64,000 nucleotides of DNA. It comes from Litoribaculum gwangyangense (GTDB taxonomy: Bacteria > Bacteroidota > Bacteroidia > Flavobacteriales > Flavobacteriaceae). Below the pieces are notes generated by a model, which saw only the letters and a program-made list of their open reading frames with translations, searched no databases and was not told the origin of the DNA. Of the stretch, positions 25,713 to 33,860 are shown piece by piece. The translations under genes and the position numbers were made by a program. The stretch is taken from positions 124,001-188,000 of the forward strand of contig NZ_BAABJW010000001.1 in NCBI RefSeq assembly GCF_039543505.1, given 5' to 3'. The stretch's first letter is position 1, and each line of letters starts with the position of its first letter.

Positions 25713-26327
25713 ATGCATATTGCTATTGCCGGAAACATTGGCGCTGGAAAAACAACTCTCACCAAATTATTGGCAAAACATTATAAATGGGAAGCCCAAC
25801 TTGAAGATGTTGTTGACAATCCTTATTTAGATGATTTTTACAATCAAATGGAACGTTGGAGTTTTAATCTGCAAGTTTATTTCTTAAACAGTAGGTTTCG
25901 TCAAGTTCTGCAAATACGTGAAAGTGGTAAAGACATCATCCAAGACCGAACCATATACGAAGATGCCCATATTTTTGCACCTAACCTGCATGCCATGGGT
26001 TTAATGACCAATCGAGACTATGAAAATTATAAATCGCTGTTCGATTTGATGGAATCCTTAGTACAAGGTCCTGATGTTTTGATTTATTTACGAAGTTCCA
26101 TTCCTAATTTAGTATCCCAAATTCACAAACGTGGTAGGGAGTATGAAAACTCCATCAGTATTGATTATTTAAGCAGGTTGAACGAGCGATATGAAGCTTG
26201 GATACATGGTTACAACAAAGGAAAATTGTTGATTATTGATGTTGATAAACTTGATTTTGTTGATAATCCAGAAGATTTAGGGAATATTATAAATACTATT
26301 GATGCCGAAATTAATGGTCTATTTTAG
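25713..26327 (+). CDS. Deoxynucleoside kinase
   Basis: 204-aa salvage kinase that phosphorylates deoxynucleosides with ATP. The P-loop GNIGAGKTT (about residues 7-15) opens the protein, DRTIYEDAHIFA carries the DR motif of the dCK/dGK/dNK family, and KRGREYENSISIDYL is the lid segment. The family length fits. A second enzyme of this family is fused to HPPK at 60819-61949. The 3' end overlaps the convergent App1-like gene by 17 bp. Base preference (dA, dG, dC) cannot be told. Confidence 0.9.
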   Translation: MHIAIAGNIGAGKTTLTKLLAKHYKWEAQLEDVVDNPYLDDFYNQMERWSFNLQVYFLNSRFRQVLQIRESGKDIIQDRTIYEDAHIFAPNLHAMGLMTNRDYENYKSLFDLMESLVQGPDVLIYLRSSIPNLVSQIHKRGREYENSISIDYLSRLNERYEAWIHGYNKGKLLIIDVDKLDFVDNPEDLGNIINTIDAEINGLF

Positions 26328-27321
26328 CTATAAAGCCATATTCTTTTGCGTGGTTTATGGCCTCTTTGCTATTATCCACCAATAAAACTGGAGTTGTTTT
26401 ATAATTTTCATATAACATTTTTACACGACGCATTTTCCTTTTGTGATTTACGTTTATCAAGTAAATAGCCATGATTCTTCCAGGATAATCCATAGCTACA
26501 TTCATGTAAATATAAGGGTCGTATTCACCACTATCGCCAATCAATATAAAATTCAATTTAGGATAGGTATTTAAAAGATTTATGATTTCTTTTTGCTTTT
26601 GCGGTAAGTGGCCATTAGGTTTTTTTGAAAAAGGAATAGGAAAACTCCTTAAAATAATTGGCCCTTTCGGAAAATTATTTTTTTTTAAAAAATACTTGAG
26701 ATAACGATATAAATTCCAAGGACTATGGCTTACGTAAAAAATAGGATTAGATTCATTACCGCCTTTACCTTTATGCAGTAAATTATAAAATTGAGGCGCC
26801 CCATCTAAAGGAATTCTTTTGCCTGCTGAAGTTAAAAGAGTATTAAATACTACACGCCATTTTAGTATGGATACCAGTCCTGTATGCAAAATAGTGTCAT
26901 CAATATCACTTATAACTCCAAATCTTGCATTATGTGAAGGAATAAGCATTTCTCCTTCAAATATATTTCCAGATTGAATAGGGCTTTTTAAATTATCAAT
27001 ATCGAATGAGAATTCTAAAGGTATCCAACCTTCATTATTTGAATAATTTTGAAGATTATTTACTTTATCGTCAAAAATGAAATACCCTCTATTATCGGTA
27101 TGGGTATAAAAAAACTTATCCTTTCCTACTTTAACTTTAATTCTTGTATGCTTAATCTCATCGGTTTCAAAACGTTTCCACGCATTAAAAAGTAATTTAA
27201 AAGCTCCTTTTTGTTCTAAATCAATACTCTCGTCTTCAATGGCTCTTCCTCTTAAGTATAAATGATTAGAAGTTCCATAGGTTTGAAATGTAATTATTTG
27301 AAGAGGATCCTTTTTAAACAT
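26311..27321 (-). CDS. App1-family phosphatase (DUF2183)
   Basis: 336-aa predicted HAD-like phosphatase. The catalytic motif ISDIDDTILHTG (about residues 136-147) is the DxDxT motif of the family. FYVSHSPWNLY and FILIGDSGEYDPYIY correspond to later conserved motifs. Yeast App1 is a phosphatidate phosphatase; in bacteria the substrate is not established. The 3' end overlaps the convergent deoxynucleoside kinase gene. Confidence 0.85.
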   Translation of the reverse strand: MFKKDPLQIITFQTYGTSNHLYLRGRAIEDESIDLEQKGAFKLLFNAWKRFETDEIKHTRIKVKVGKDKFFYTHTDNRGYFIFDDKVNNLQNYSNNEGWIPLEFSFDIDNLKSPIQSGNIFEGEMLIPSHNARFGVISDIDDTILHTGLVSILKWRVVFNTLLTSAGKRIPLDGAPQFYNLLHKGKGGNESNPIFYVSHSPWNLYRYLKYFLKKNNFPKGPIILRSFPIPFSKKPNGHLPQKQKEIINLLNTYPKLNFILIGDSGEYDPYIYMNVAMDYPGRIMAIYLINVNHKRKMRRVKMLYENYKTTPVLLVDNSKEAINHAKEYGFIAKIDH

Positions 27322-27349
27322 AAAATGTTTTTAAACTTGAATTAAAAGT

Positions 27350-27383
27350 ACAAAAAAACCACGTTTATAAACGTGGTTTTTTA
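27350..27383. terminator. Hairpin terminator downstream of hppA
   Basis: CCACGTT/AACGTGG (27359-27376) with a TATA loop, flanked by A runs on the left and T runs on the right, lies 27 bp beyond the end of hppA on the minus strand. Because it is palindromic it could also act on the plus strand. Confidence 0.8.
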
Positions 27384-27409
27384 TATTTATAAAGATTGCA
27401 TACGTTAGT

Positions 27410-29806
27410 TTACAACTCCTCTTCAACGACTCTTTGTCCCGTTATACTAGAGTCTTTTGTTTCGTTTTCTAAAGCCTGAACTCTAGCTTTAACCTCTTCT
27501 TCAGAACCTTCAAAAGTTTTGTAACTAGTAAATTTCTCACCATTTTCATTAGATAAGATTGTAACAATAGCCTTAACCGTACCATCTTCATTTTTGGTCA
27601 TTTCCACCTTTACCTCTTTTGAAATATTGTTTACAACTTCGTTATTAAGTCCTTCAGAAACATAAGCAGTAACAGCATCAGATGATAGCGCAATACTTGG
27701 CGCAATAACCAATGCAACAACCGACATTAATTTTAATAAAATATTCAATGAGGGTCCTGATGTATCTTTAAAAGGATCACCAACGGTATCACCAACCACT
27801 GCGGCTTTATGAGCATCTGTTCCCTTACGACCATCGGCCTCTATCATTTTTTTAGCATTATCCCAAGCACCTCCAGCATTAGACTGAAAAATAGCCATAA
27901 GCACACCACAAGTAGTTACTCCTGCTAGTAAACCTCCTAACATTTCAGCACCTCCTATAAATCCCACAGCAACAGGAACAGCAATGGCTAATAAACCAGG
28001 CAATACCATTTCTTTAATGGATGCTTTTGTTGAAATATCTACACATTTACCATATTCTGCATAACCATCTGCAGCATCAAATATAGCTCTATCTTCCTTT
28101 GAAGCTTTACTCATATCAGAATTATACTTGCGCATAACCTCTAAAGCAGCCTTTAATTGTGGAATGTCTTTAAATTGACGACGTACTTCTTCAATCATTG
28201 CCATCGCAGCTCTACCAACAGCATTCATAGATAATGCTGAAAACACAAATGGTAACATCCCACCTACTAGTAAACCAGCCATAACCGTTGGTTTTGAAAC
28301 ATCAATAGAAGAAACATTAGCAACTTTCATAAAAGCTGAAAATAATGCTAAAGCCGTTAAAGCAGCTGAAGCTATTGCAAATCCTTTTCCAATAGCGGCA
28401 GTTGTATTACCTACAGCATCTAATTTATCAGTACGTTCTCGTACTTCTGGATCACACTCAGCCATTTCAGCAATACCACCCGCATTGTCTGAAATAGGAC
28501 CGTAAGCATCAACAGCTAACTGAATACCAGTATTAGCCAACATTCCCACAGCAGCTATGGCAATACCATATAAGCCAGCAAAATGGTGAGAAACTAAAAT
28601 AGCGGCCGCTATTAATAGAATTGGAATCATTGTAGACATCATACCAACACCTAACCCTGCAATGATATTCGTAGCTGCTCCTGTTTCAGATTGACGTACT
28701 ATGGAGCTAACCGGTTTTGTGCCAGTACCTGTATAATATTCCGTAATTTTACCAACACCTAAACCAGCAATTAGACCAGCTAAAGTAGCCCAGAAAATCC
28801 CCATAGCACCACTAGGCAATCCTTCTACGCTTTCAGGAATCAAGGCATTTATAATAAAATAAGATGCAATTACCATTAATCCTGCAGAACCGAATTCACC
28901 AATGTTTAAAGCTGTTTGTGGATTTCCTCCATCTTTTACTCTAACAAAAAAGGTTCCAACTATAGACATTATGATACCAACTGCCGCTAAAACCAAAGGT
29001 AAATAAACAGCTCCTAAACCAGCAAAATCTGGAGTTATAATAAAAGCTCCTAATACCATAGTACCAATTATAGAACCTACGTACGATTCAAATAAATCGG
29101 CACCCATACCAGCAACATCTCCAACATTATCACCAACATTATCTGCAATAGTTGCAGGATTTAAAGGATGGTCTTCAGGAATACCGGCCTCTACTTTACC
29201 AACTAAATCAGCTCCAACATCAGCCGCTTTGGTATAAATACCACCCCCAACACGAGCGAAAAGTGCAATTGAAGAAGCTCCTAATGAAAACCCTGAAAGC
29301 ACGTTTAGAACCAATCCTAAATTATCTGCACCAGGCCAAATATTTTGATATATGGCAAATAGGCCACTTAAGCCTAAAACACCTAAACCTACAACACCAA
29401 GACCCATTACGGCCCCACCAGCAAAAGCTACTTCTAAAGCTTTTCCTAAGGATGTTTTGGCAGCTTGCGTGGTTCTTACGTTTGCTTTTGTAGCTACTCG
29501 CATACCGATAAAACCTGCTAAAGCCGAACAAATAGCCCCTACTATAAATGATAGCGCTACCATGCCGTTTGAGCCAACTTCATTGCTTCCTTTGAAATAC
29601 AACAAAATAGCAACAGCTATAACAAAAACAGATAAAATTTTATACTCTGCTTTTAAAAAAGACATTGCTCCATCGGCAATATTTTTAGCAATTCTTGCCA
29701 TTTTAGCATCCCCTACTTCTTGCTTTGCTACCCAGCCGCTTTTTATAAAAACATACAATAGCGCCAAAACACCAAAGGCAGGCAAAAACTTTACGATTAA
29801 TTCCAT
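27410..29806 (-). CDS. hppA: Membrane-bound ion-pumping pyrophosphatase
   Basis: 798-aa polytopic enzyme that couples pyrophosphate hydrolysis to export of Na+ or H+. The substrate site is visible as DVGADLVGKVE with the acidic run DNVGDNVGDVAGMGADLFESYVGS, and the C-terminal DTVGDPFKDTSGPS. The Ala in GNTTAAIGKG (Lys in K+-independent enzymes) marks it as K+-dependent, which fits a Na+-translocating or Na+/H+ type, though the ion cannot be settled by eye. The C-terminal about 80 residues form an extra hydrophilic domain. It is immediately downstream of soluble ppa. Confidence 0.96.
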   Translation of the reverse strand: MELIVKFLPAFGVLALLYVFIKSGWVAKQEVGDAKMARIAKNIADGAMSFLKAEYKILSVFVIAVAILLYFKGSNEVGSNGMVALSFIVGAICSALAGFIGMRVATKANVRTTQAAKTSLGKALEVAFAGGAVMGLGVVGLGVLGLSGLFAIYQNIWPGADNLGLVLNVLSGFSLGASSIALFARVGGGIYTKAADVGADLVGKVEAGIPEDHPLNPATIADNVGDNVGDVAGMGADLFESYVGSIIGTMVLGAFIITPDFAGLGAVYLPLVLAAVGIIMSIVGTFFVRVKDGGNPQTALNIGEFGSAGLMVIASYFIINALIPESVEGLPSGAMGIFWATLAGLIAGLGVGKITEYYTGTGTKPVSSIVRQSETGAATNIIAGLGVGMMSTMIPILLIAAAILVSHHFAGLYGIAIAAVGMLANTGIQLAVDAYGPISDNAGGIAEMAECDPEVRERTDKLDAVGNTTAAIGKGFAIASAALTALALFSAFMKVANVSSIDVSKPTVMAGLLVGGMLPFVFSALSMNAVGRAAMAMIEEVRRQFKDIPQLKAALEVMRKYNSDMSKASKEDRAIFDAADGYAEYGKCVDISTKASIKEMVLPGLLAIAVPVAVGFIGGAEMLGGLLAGVTTCGVLMAIFQSNAGGAWDNAKKMIEADGRKGTDAHKAAVVGDTVGDPFKDTSGPSLNILLKLMSVVALVIAPSIALSSDAVTAYVSEGLNNEVVNNISKEVKVEMTKNEDGTVKAIVTILSNENGEKFTSYKTFEGSEEEVKARVQALENETKDSSITGQRVVEEEL

Positions 29807-29871
29807 ATTAAATTAGTTAGTTTAAATTAATTATTTTTTTAACGGGGCTAAAAATAGGAAAATTAAAGTGA

Positions 29872-29910
29872 TAAAAAAAACCACCTTTGGTTAAAGATGG
29901 TTCATTTTTT
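29872..29910 (-). terminator. Terminator after ppa
   Basis: On the minus strand AACCATCTTT (29893-29902) pairs with AAAGGTGGTT (29879-29888; one G-U pair) and is followed by a long T run. It lies between ppa and hppA, so the two pyrophosphatase genes are at least partly separate units. Confidence 0.8.
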
Positions 29911-29936
29911 TGCCTAATAATTATCAATCCAATAAT

Positions 29937-30470
29937 TTAGATTGTAAAGGTTCTCTTTTTCTTATGTTCGCTCTCATCGTAGCGTTGCACACATTTATGA
30001 TAAATATCAATAGCTTCTTGAGCATTTCCCCAACCACCAACATCAACTTTTTTCTTTTCCAAATCTTTATAAACTTGAAAGAAGTGTTCAATTTCTTTCA
30101 GTCGATGTGGATTTAAATCTGAAATATCACTTCTTTTACTCCATACAGGGTCTGAAACAGGAACACAAATAATTTTTTCATCAGGCCCTTTTTCATCAGT
30201 CATGTGGAAAACCCCTATGGGTCTCACTTCCATAACGACCATGGGATAAGAGGGCTCTGTTGAAAGCACTAAAACATCTAAAGGATCGTGGTCTAATGCT
30301 AAAGTTTCAGGAATAAAACCATAGTCCCCTGGATACATCATGGATGAAAATAAGGTTCTATCAAAACGGATTTTATGTAAGGTAAAATCATATTCATATT
30401 TATTTCTGCTCCCTTTGGGTATTTCAATCAACACATCAAAAGTTACTTTCTTAATTTTCTTTTCGCTCAT
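29937..30470 (-). CDS. ppa: Soluble inorganic pyrophosphatase
   Basis: Family I inorganic pyrophosphatase, 177 aa from the ATG at 30470 (MSEKKIKKVTFDVLIEIP). I chose this over the TTG two codons upstream. Signature: YPGDYGFIPETLALDHDPLDVLVL, with the metal-binding Asp residues, then KRSDISDLN and EHFFQVYKDLEKKKVDVGGW. It hydrolyses pyrophosphate in the cytoplasm, in competition with the adjacent membrane enzyme. Confidence 0.96.
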   Translation of the reverse strand: MSEKKIKKVTFDVLIEIPKGSRNKYEYDFTLHKIRFDRTLFSSMMYPGDYGFIPETLALDHDPLDVLVLSTEPSYPMVVMEVRPIGVFHMTDEKGPDEKIICVPVSDPVWSKRSDISDLNPHRLKEIEHFFQVYKDLEKKKVDVGGWGNAQEAIDIYHKCVQRYDESEHKKKRTFTI

Positions 30471-30523
30471 TATCAATTATTTTTAGCCTATTCATCAAGG
30501 ATATTGCTATGATATTTATTGTG

Positions 30524-30554
30524 CAAATGTACTGAACGCTTATCCTTAAAGCAA
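30524..30554 (-). promoter_or_regulatory. ppa promoter
   Basis: On the minus strand TTG (30552-30554), a 20-bp spacer and TACATTTG (30524-30531) fit the Bacteroidota TTG/TAnnTTTG consensus, about 54 bp before the ppa start codon. Confidence 0.6.
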
Positions 30555-30683
30555 CAAAAACAACTTTTTTTAAAGTATTCCAAGAAAGTTTAAACACGGT
30601 AAAAGCATTATTAAGAATTTAACAAAAAATGCCTCGATTATTTATTATATTGTGCATGACTAACTCAAATAAATAATTAAAAT

Positions 30684-32915
30684 ATGCGTTTTCATATATT
30701 AGTAATAATAGGTCTTTTTACATACTTTTCCACCTACTCTCAAACTAAACCTTGGCAAGGTAAATTTGAACCCATCGACAATATGATTGCGCCTCCTAAC
30801 ACCTACCGAACAGCCAGCGGCGCTCCAGGAAGGGATTATTGGCAGCAACGTGCCAATTATAAAATAAAAGCGACACTTGATGAAAAAAACAACATCCTTT
30901 TAGGAGAAGAAACCATAATCTATTTTAATAATTCGCCAGATGATTTAAATTATGTTTGGATACAACTCGAACAAAATGTAAATAAAAAAGGAAATGAAGA
31001 TTTTGGTGCTATTAATAATGCGATAAAAGATTCCATAACCACCCGCCAAATGCAATTTTTAACCAGAGCCATCAATTTCCCCGCTGGTTATACTATTAAA
31101 TATGTGAAAGATGGCAATGGAAATAACCTAAAAACCTTGGTTAATAACACCATGATGAAAGTAAAATTGAATTCCGTTTTAAAATCAGGAGAAACAACTT
31201 CATTGTCCATTTCATGGTCTTATGCCATAACTGATAGAAGTATGTTTTTATTATCGAGAGAAGGTTACGAATATTTTCCTGAAGATAAAAACACCGTTTA
31301 CCTTATTGCGCATTGGTTTCCAAGAATGGCCGTTTATAATGATACGGAGGGTTGGCAAAATCAGCAATTTCAAAAATTGGGAGAATTTGCACTGGAATTT
31401 GGTGATTACGAAGTTGAAATTACTGTTCCCGAAGACCATATTATAGCATCTACTGGAACGCTCCAAAATGAAGAATCCGTTTTAGCAAAAACACAACGCA
31501 AACGATTAACTGAAGCAAAAAAATCATTTGACAAACCTGTAATGATTATTACAAAAGAAGAAGCTCAAGCCAACGAAAAGCAAAAAGCAACCAAACCAAA
31601 AACCTGGAAGTTTAGCGCCACCAATGTTCGTGATTTTGCATTTGCCTCATCCAGAAAATTTATGTGGGACGCCCAAGCGGTAAAACTTCCAACCAATACA
31701 GTCATGGCCATGTCTTTTTACCCTAAGGAAGGACTTCCTGTTTGGAAAGAAGAATCCACAAAAGCCATTATGCACGCTTTAGAAGTTTACTCCGATGCCA
31801 CATTTGATTACCCCTATCCAGTGGCTATTTCCGTAAATACTTCCAATATTGGTATGGAATTCCCAATGATTAGTTTTAATGGAGGACGCCCTAATAAAGA
31901 CGGCAAAATAAGTGATGGTGCAAAAGCAGGCATGATAGGAACTATTATACATGAAGTAGGTCACAATTGGTTTCCTATGATTGTAAGCTCCGATGAACGG
32001 AAATGGATGTGGATGGATGAAGGCTTGAATACTTTTTTACACCAACGTACCGTAGAAGAACGCTACCCCAATTTTAATTATACGACACCAAAAAGCATTG
32101 TGCCGTTCATGAGTGGTGATAAAAATATTTTACGTCCTATAATGACGACTTCAGATAATGAATTATTAAATCAATTTGGCGCTAATTTTTATATGAAACC
32201 GACTGTTGGTTTGCAAATGCTTCGAAATTCGATAATTGGCAAAGAACTTTTTGATGAAGCTTTTAAAGAATATGCCAACCGATGGAAATATAAGCACCCT
32301 AATCCTGCCGATTTGTTTAGAACGTTAGAAGACGCCACAGCCACCGATTTGGATTGGTTTATTAGAGGCTGGTTTTTTACAACCGATAATGTAGATATGG
32401 AACTTAGTAATGTAAAATGGTTTAAGGTATTTGAAGAGAACACTAATATTGAAGACCAAAATAAATCCTCAAAAATAAAAATAACGGCTAATAGCAATAA
32501 TACAAATGCTGAGGCAAAAGATTTTTCCAATGGTCCTGAGGTAATCACCATGACCTCAACCCCAGATGCTGCCTATGGTCAGTTTTTATCAAGAATTGAT
32601 GAACCTGAGATTAGAAAACAATTATCGGGTAAAAATATATATGAAATCACCGTAAAAAATCTTGGAGGTTTAGTAATGCCTGTGACTGTAGAATGGGTGT
32701 TTACAGATGGTTCAACAGAAATTGATACTTTACCAGCAGAGGTTTGGAGACGAAATGAATATGAAATCACTCATACTTTTATAAAAGAAAAAGAAGTTAG
32801 TAAAGTAAATTTAGACCCTAATTTTGAGTTTGCTGATACCAATATGAACAATAACAGTTTCCCTAAAGAAGACACCCCAAGTGAATTCGATGCTTTCAAG
32901 AATAAAAAGAATTAA
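30684..32915 (+). CDS. M1-family zinc metallopeptidase
   Basis: 743-aa aminopeptidase-like enzyme with a signal peptide (about 1-20, ending TYSQ), so probably periplasmic or secreted. The zinc motif is HEVGH at residues 423-427, with the third ligand Glu446 in DEGLN, that is HExxH-x18-E. The usual M1 GxMEN exopeptidase motif appears only in the divergent form IGMEFPMI (about 391-398), which suggests altered substrate preference. It overlaps the DUF4174 gene at its 3' end, so the two are co-transcribed. Confidence 0.9.
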   Translation: MRFHILVIIGLFTYFSTYSQTKPWQGKFEPIDNMIAPPNTYRTASGAPGRDYWQQRANYKIKATLDEKNNILLGEETIIYFNNSPDDLNYVWIQLEQNVNKKGNEDFGAINNAIKDSITTRQMQFLTRAINFPAGYTIKYVKDGNGNNLKTLVNNTMMKVKLNSVLKSGETTSLSISWSYAITDRSMFLLSREGYEYFPEDKNTVYLIAHWFPRMAVYNDTEGWQNQQFQKLGEFALEFGDYEVEITVPEDHIIASTGTLQNEESVLAKTQRKRLTEAKKSFDKPVMIITKEEAQANEKQKATKPKTWKFSATNVRDFAFASSRKFMWDAQAVKLPTNTVMAMSFYPKEGLPVWKEESTKAIMHALEVYSDATFDYPYPVAISVNTSNIGMEFPMISFNGGRPNKDGKISDGAKAGMIGTIIHEVGHNWFPMIVSSDERKWMWMDEGLNTFLHQRTVEERYPNFNYTTPKSIVPFMSGDKNILRPIMTTSDNELLNQFGANFYMKPTVGLQMLRNSIIGKELFDEAFKEYANRWKYKHPNPADLFRTLEDATATDLDWFIRGWFFTTDNVDMELSNVKWFKVFEENTNIEDQNKSSKIKITANSNNTNAEAKDFSNGPEVITMTSTPDAAYGQFLSRIDEPEIRKQLSGKNIYEITVKNLGGLVMPVTVEWVFTDGSTEIDTLPAEVWRRNEYEITHTFIKEKEVSKVNLDPNFEFADTNMNNNSFPKEDTPSEFDAFKNKKN

Positions 32916-33342
32916 AATAATAGCTTTAATACTTTTAGCTTTAAAAACAGGTATTATGATGTCTCAAGAAATAACAGACCACCGCTGGAAAAACAGGGTT
33001 TTATTGGTTTTTACTCAAGATATTAACGCCCCTAATTTCAAAAAACAAATTGATGAATTAAAGAAAAATGAAAAAGGGCTAAAGAATAGAAAATTAATTA
33101 TTTACCAAATTGCAAAAGATAGTTTTAGAACCGGATTTACAAACCTGAAATGGGAAAAAACACCCAATTCTTTCGTTAATTTTAAAGATAAAAACAGCAC
33201 TTTTTCAATTGTGTTAATTGGATTAGACGGTGGCATTAAATTAAAGCAAAAAAGATTCCTTTCTTGTATAGACCTGTTTAACATTATAGATGTCATGCCC
33301 ATGAGGCAACAAGAAATAATGGACAATACTAAATCCAAATAA
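32890..33342 (+). CDS. DUF4174 domain secreted protein
   Basis: About 150 aa from the ATG at 32890, which I preferred to the GTG at 32881. A signal peptide is followed by a DUF4174 domain (DHRWKNRVLLVFTQDINAPNFKKQIDEL ... IVLIGLDGGIKLKQ), a thioredoxin-like fold family of unknown function. It starts inside the last 26 bp of the M1 peptidase gene, which suggests translational coupling. Confidence 0.8.
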   Translation: MLSRIKRIKIIALILLALKTGIMMSQEITDHRWKNRVLLVFTQDINAPNFKKQIDELKKNEKGLKNRKLIIYQIAKDSFRTGFTNLKWEKTPNSFVNFKDKNSTFSIVLIGLDGGIKLKQKRFLSCIDLFNIIDVMPMRQQEIMDNTKSK

Positions 33343-33446
33343 ATTGGTTTAAAATCACTTCAAAGTTTTAAAATGTATTACATCGAAAATAAAAAATAAT
33401 CATATGTAACCACAATAATTTTGCTTAACTTAATAATGCATCTAAG

Positions 33447-33785
33447 ATGAAAAAAAGAAGTAAAAACAATTATAAACAATTTAGCTTATTAGCTACAATT
33501 TTAGTATTTACGTTTAGCTTAAACGTAAATGCTTTGCAAGGGAACAGTCATGTTCACCGAAACAATTCTGCACCAGTAAATAACAATAACAATGGTAATG
33601 CTGGCGGTGGCAATCAAGGTAATGGATATGGGAATAACCCATATGGAAATCAAGGCAACACTACAAACAACGGAAGAGCCAATGGGAACAGAAATAATGA
33701 TTCTGTACCGTTAGATGGTGGTCTTTCAGCTTTATTGTTAGGGGCTACTGCTTTTGGTGTAAAAAAATTACGAGAAAAGAAATAA
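33447..33785 (+). CDS. Small Asn/Gly-rich protein with PID-CTERM-like tail
   Basis: 112 aa. A signal peptide (about 12-31, ending VNALQG) is followed by a low-complexity stretch of Asn, Gly and Gln (about 38-85). The C-terminus is SVPLDGGLSALLLGATAFGVKKLREKK: a P-(I/L)-D-G-G motif, a hydrophobic helix and a basic end. This tripartite end is the layout of PID-CTERM/PEP-CTERM-type sorting signals of Bacteroidota, with Leu replacing the usual Ile. It is probably a surface-processed protein. No sorting enzyme is encoded in this window. Confidence 0.7.
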   Translation: MKKRSKNNYKQFSLLATILVFTFSLNVNALQGNSHVHRNNSAPVNNNNNGNAGGGNQGNGYGNNPYGNQGNTTNNGRANGNRNNDSVPLDGGLSALLLGATAFGVKKLREKK

Positions 33786-33806
33786 TACAAATCAAATGAT
33801 TTGTAT
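33785..33806 (+). repeat. Perfect inverted repeat after the PID-CTERM-like gene
   Basis: ATACAAATCA and TGATTTGTAT flank a 2-bp centre and begin at the stop codon of the gene. It stands just before the terminator at 33816-33845, so the 3' end of the message can form two hairpins in a row. Confidence 0.5.
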
Positions 33807-33815
33807 TAAAATCAC

Positions 33816-33845
33816 AAAAAAGGGCTTTTTAAAAAGCCCTTTTTA
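33816..33845. terminator. Strong bidirectional terminator
   Basis: AAAAAGGGCTTTTT and AAAAAGCCCTTTTT face each other with almost no loop. It separates the convergent PID-CTERM-like gene and the DUF5686 gene. Confidence 0.85.
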
Positions 33846-33860
33846 TTTTTTGTGAAATTC

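Noticed and set aside
29352..29816. 154-aa open frame antisense to hppA
   Set aside because: It lies wholly opposite a highly conserved pyrophosphatase, and its composition follows the helical residues of hppA. A codon-pattern shadow.
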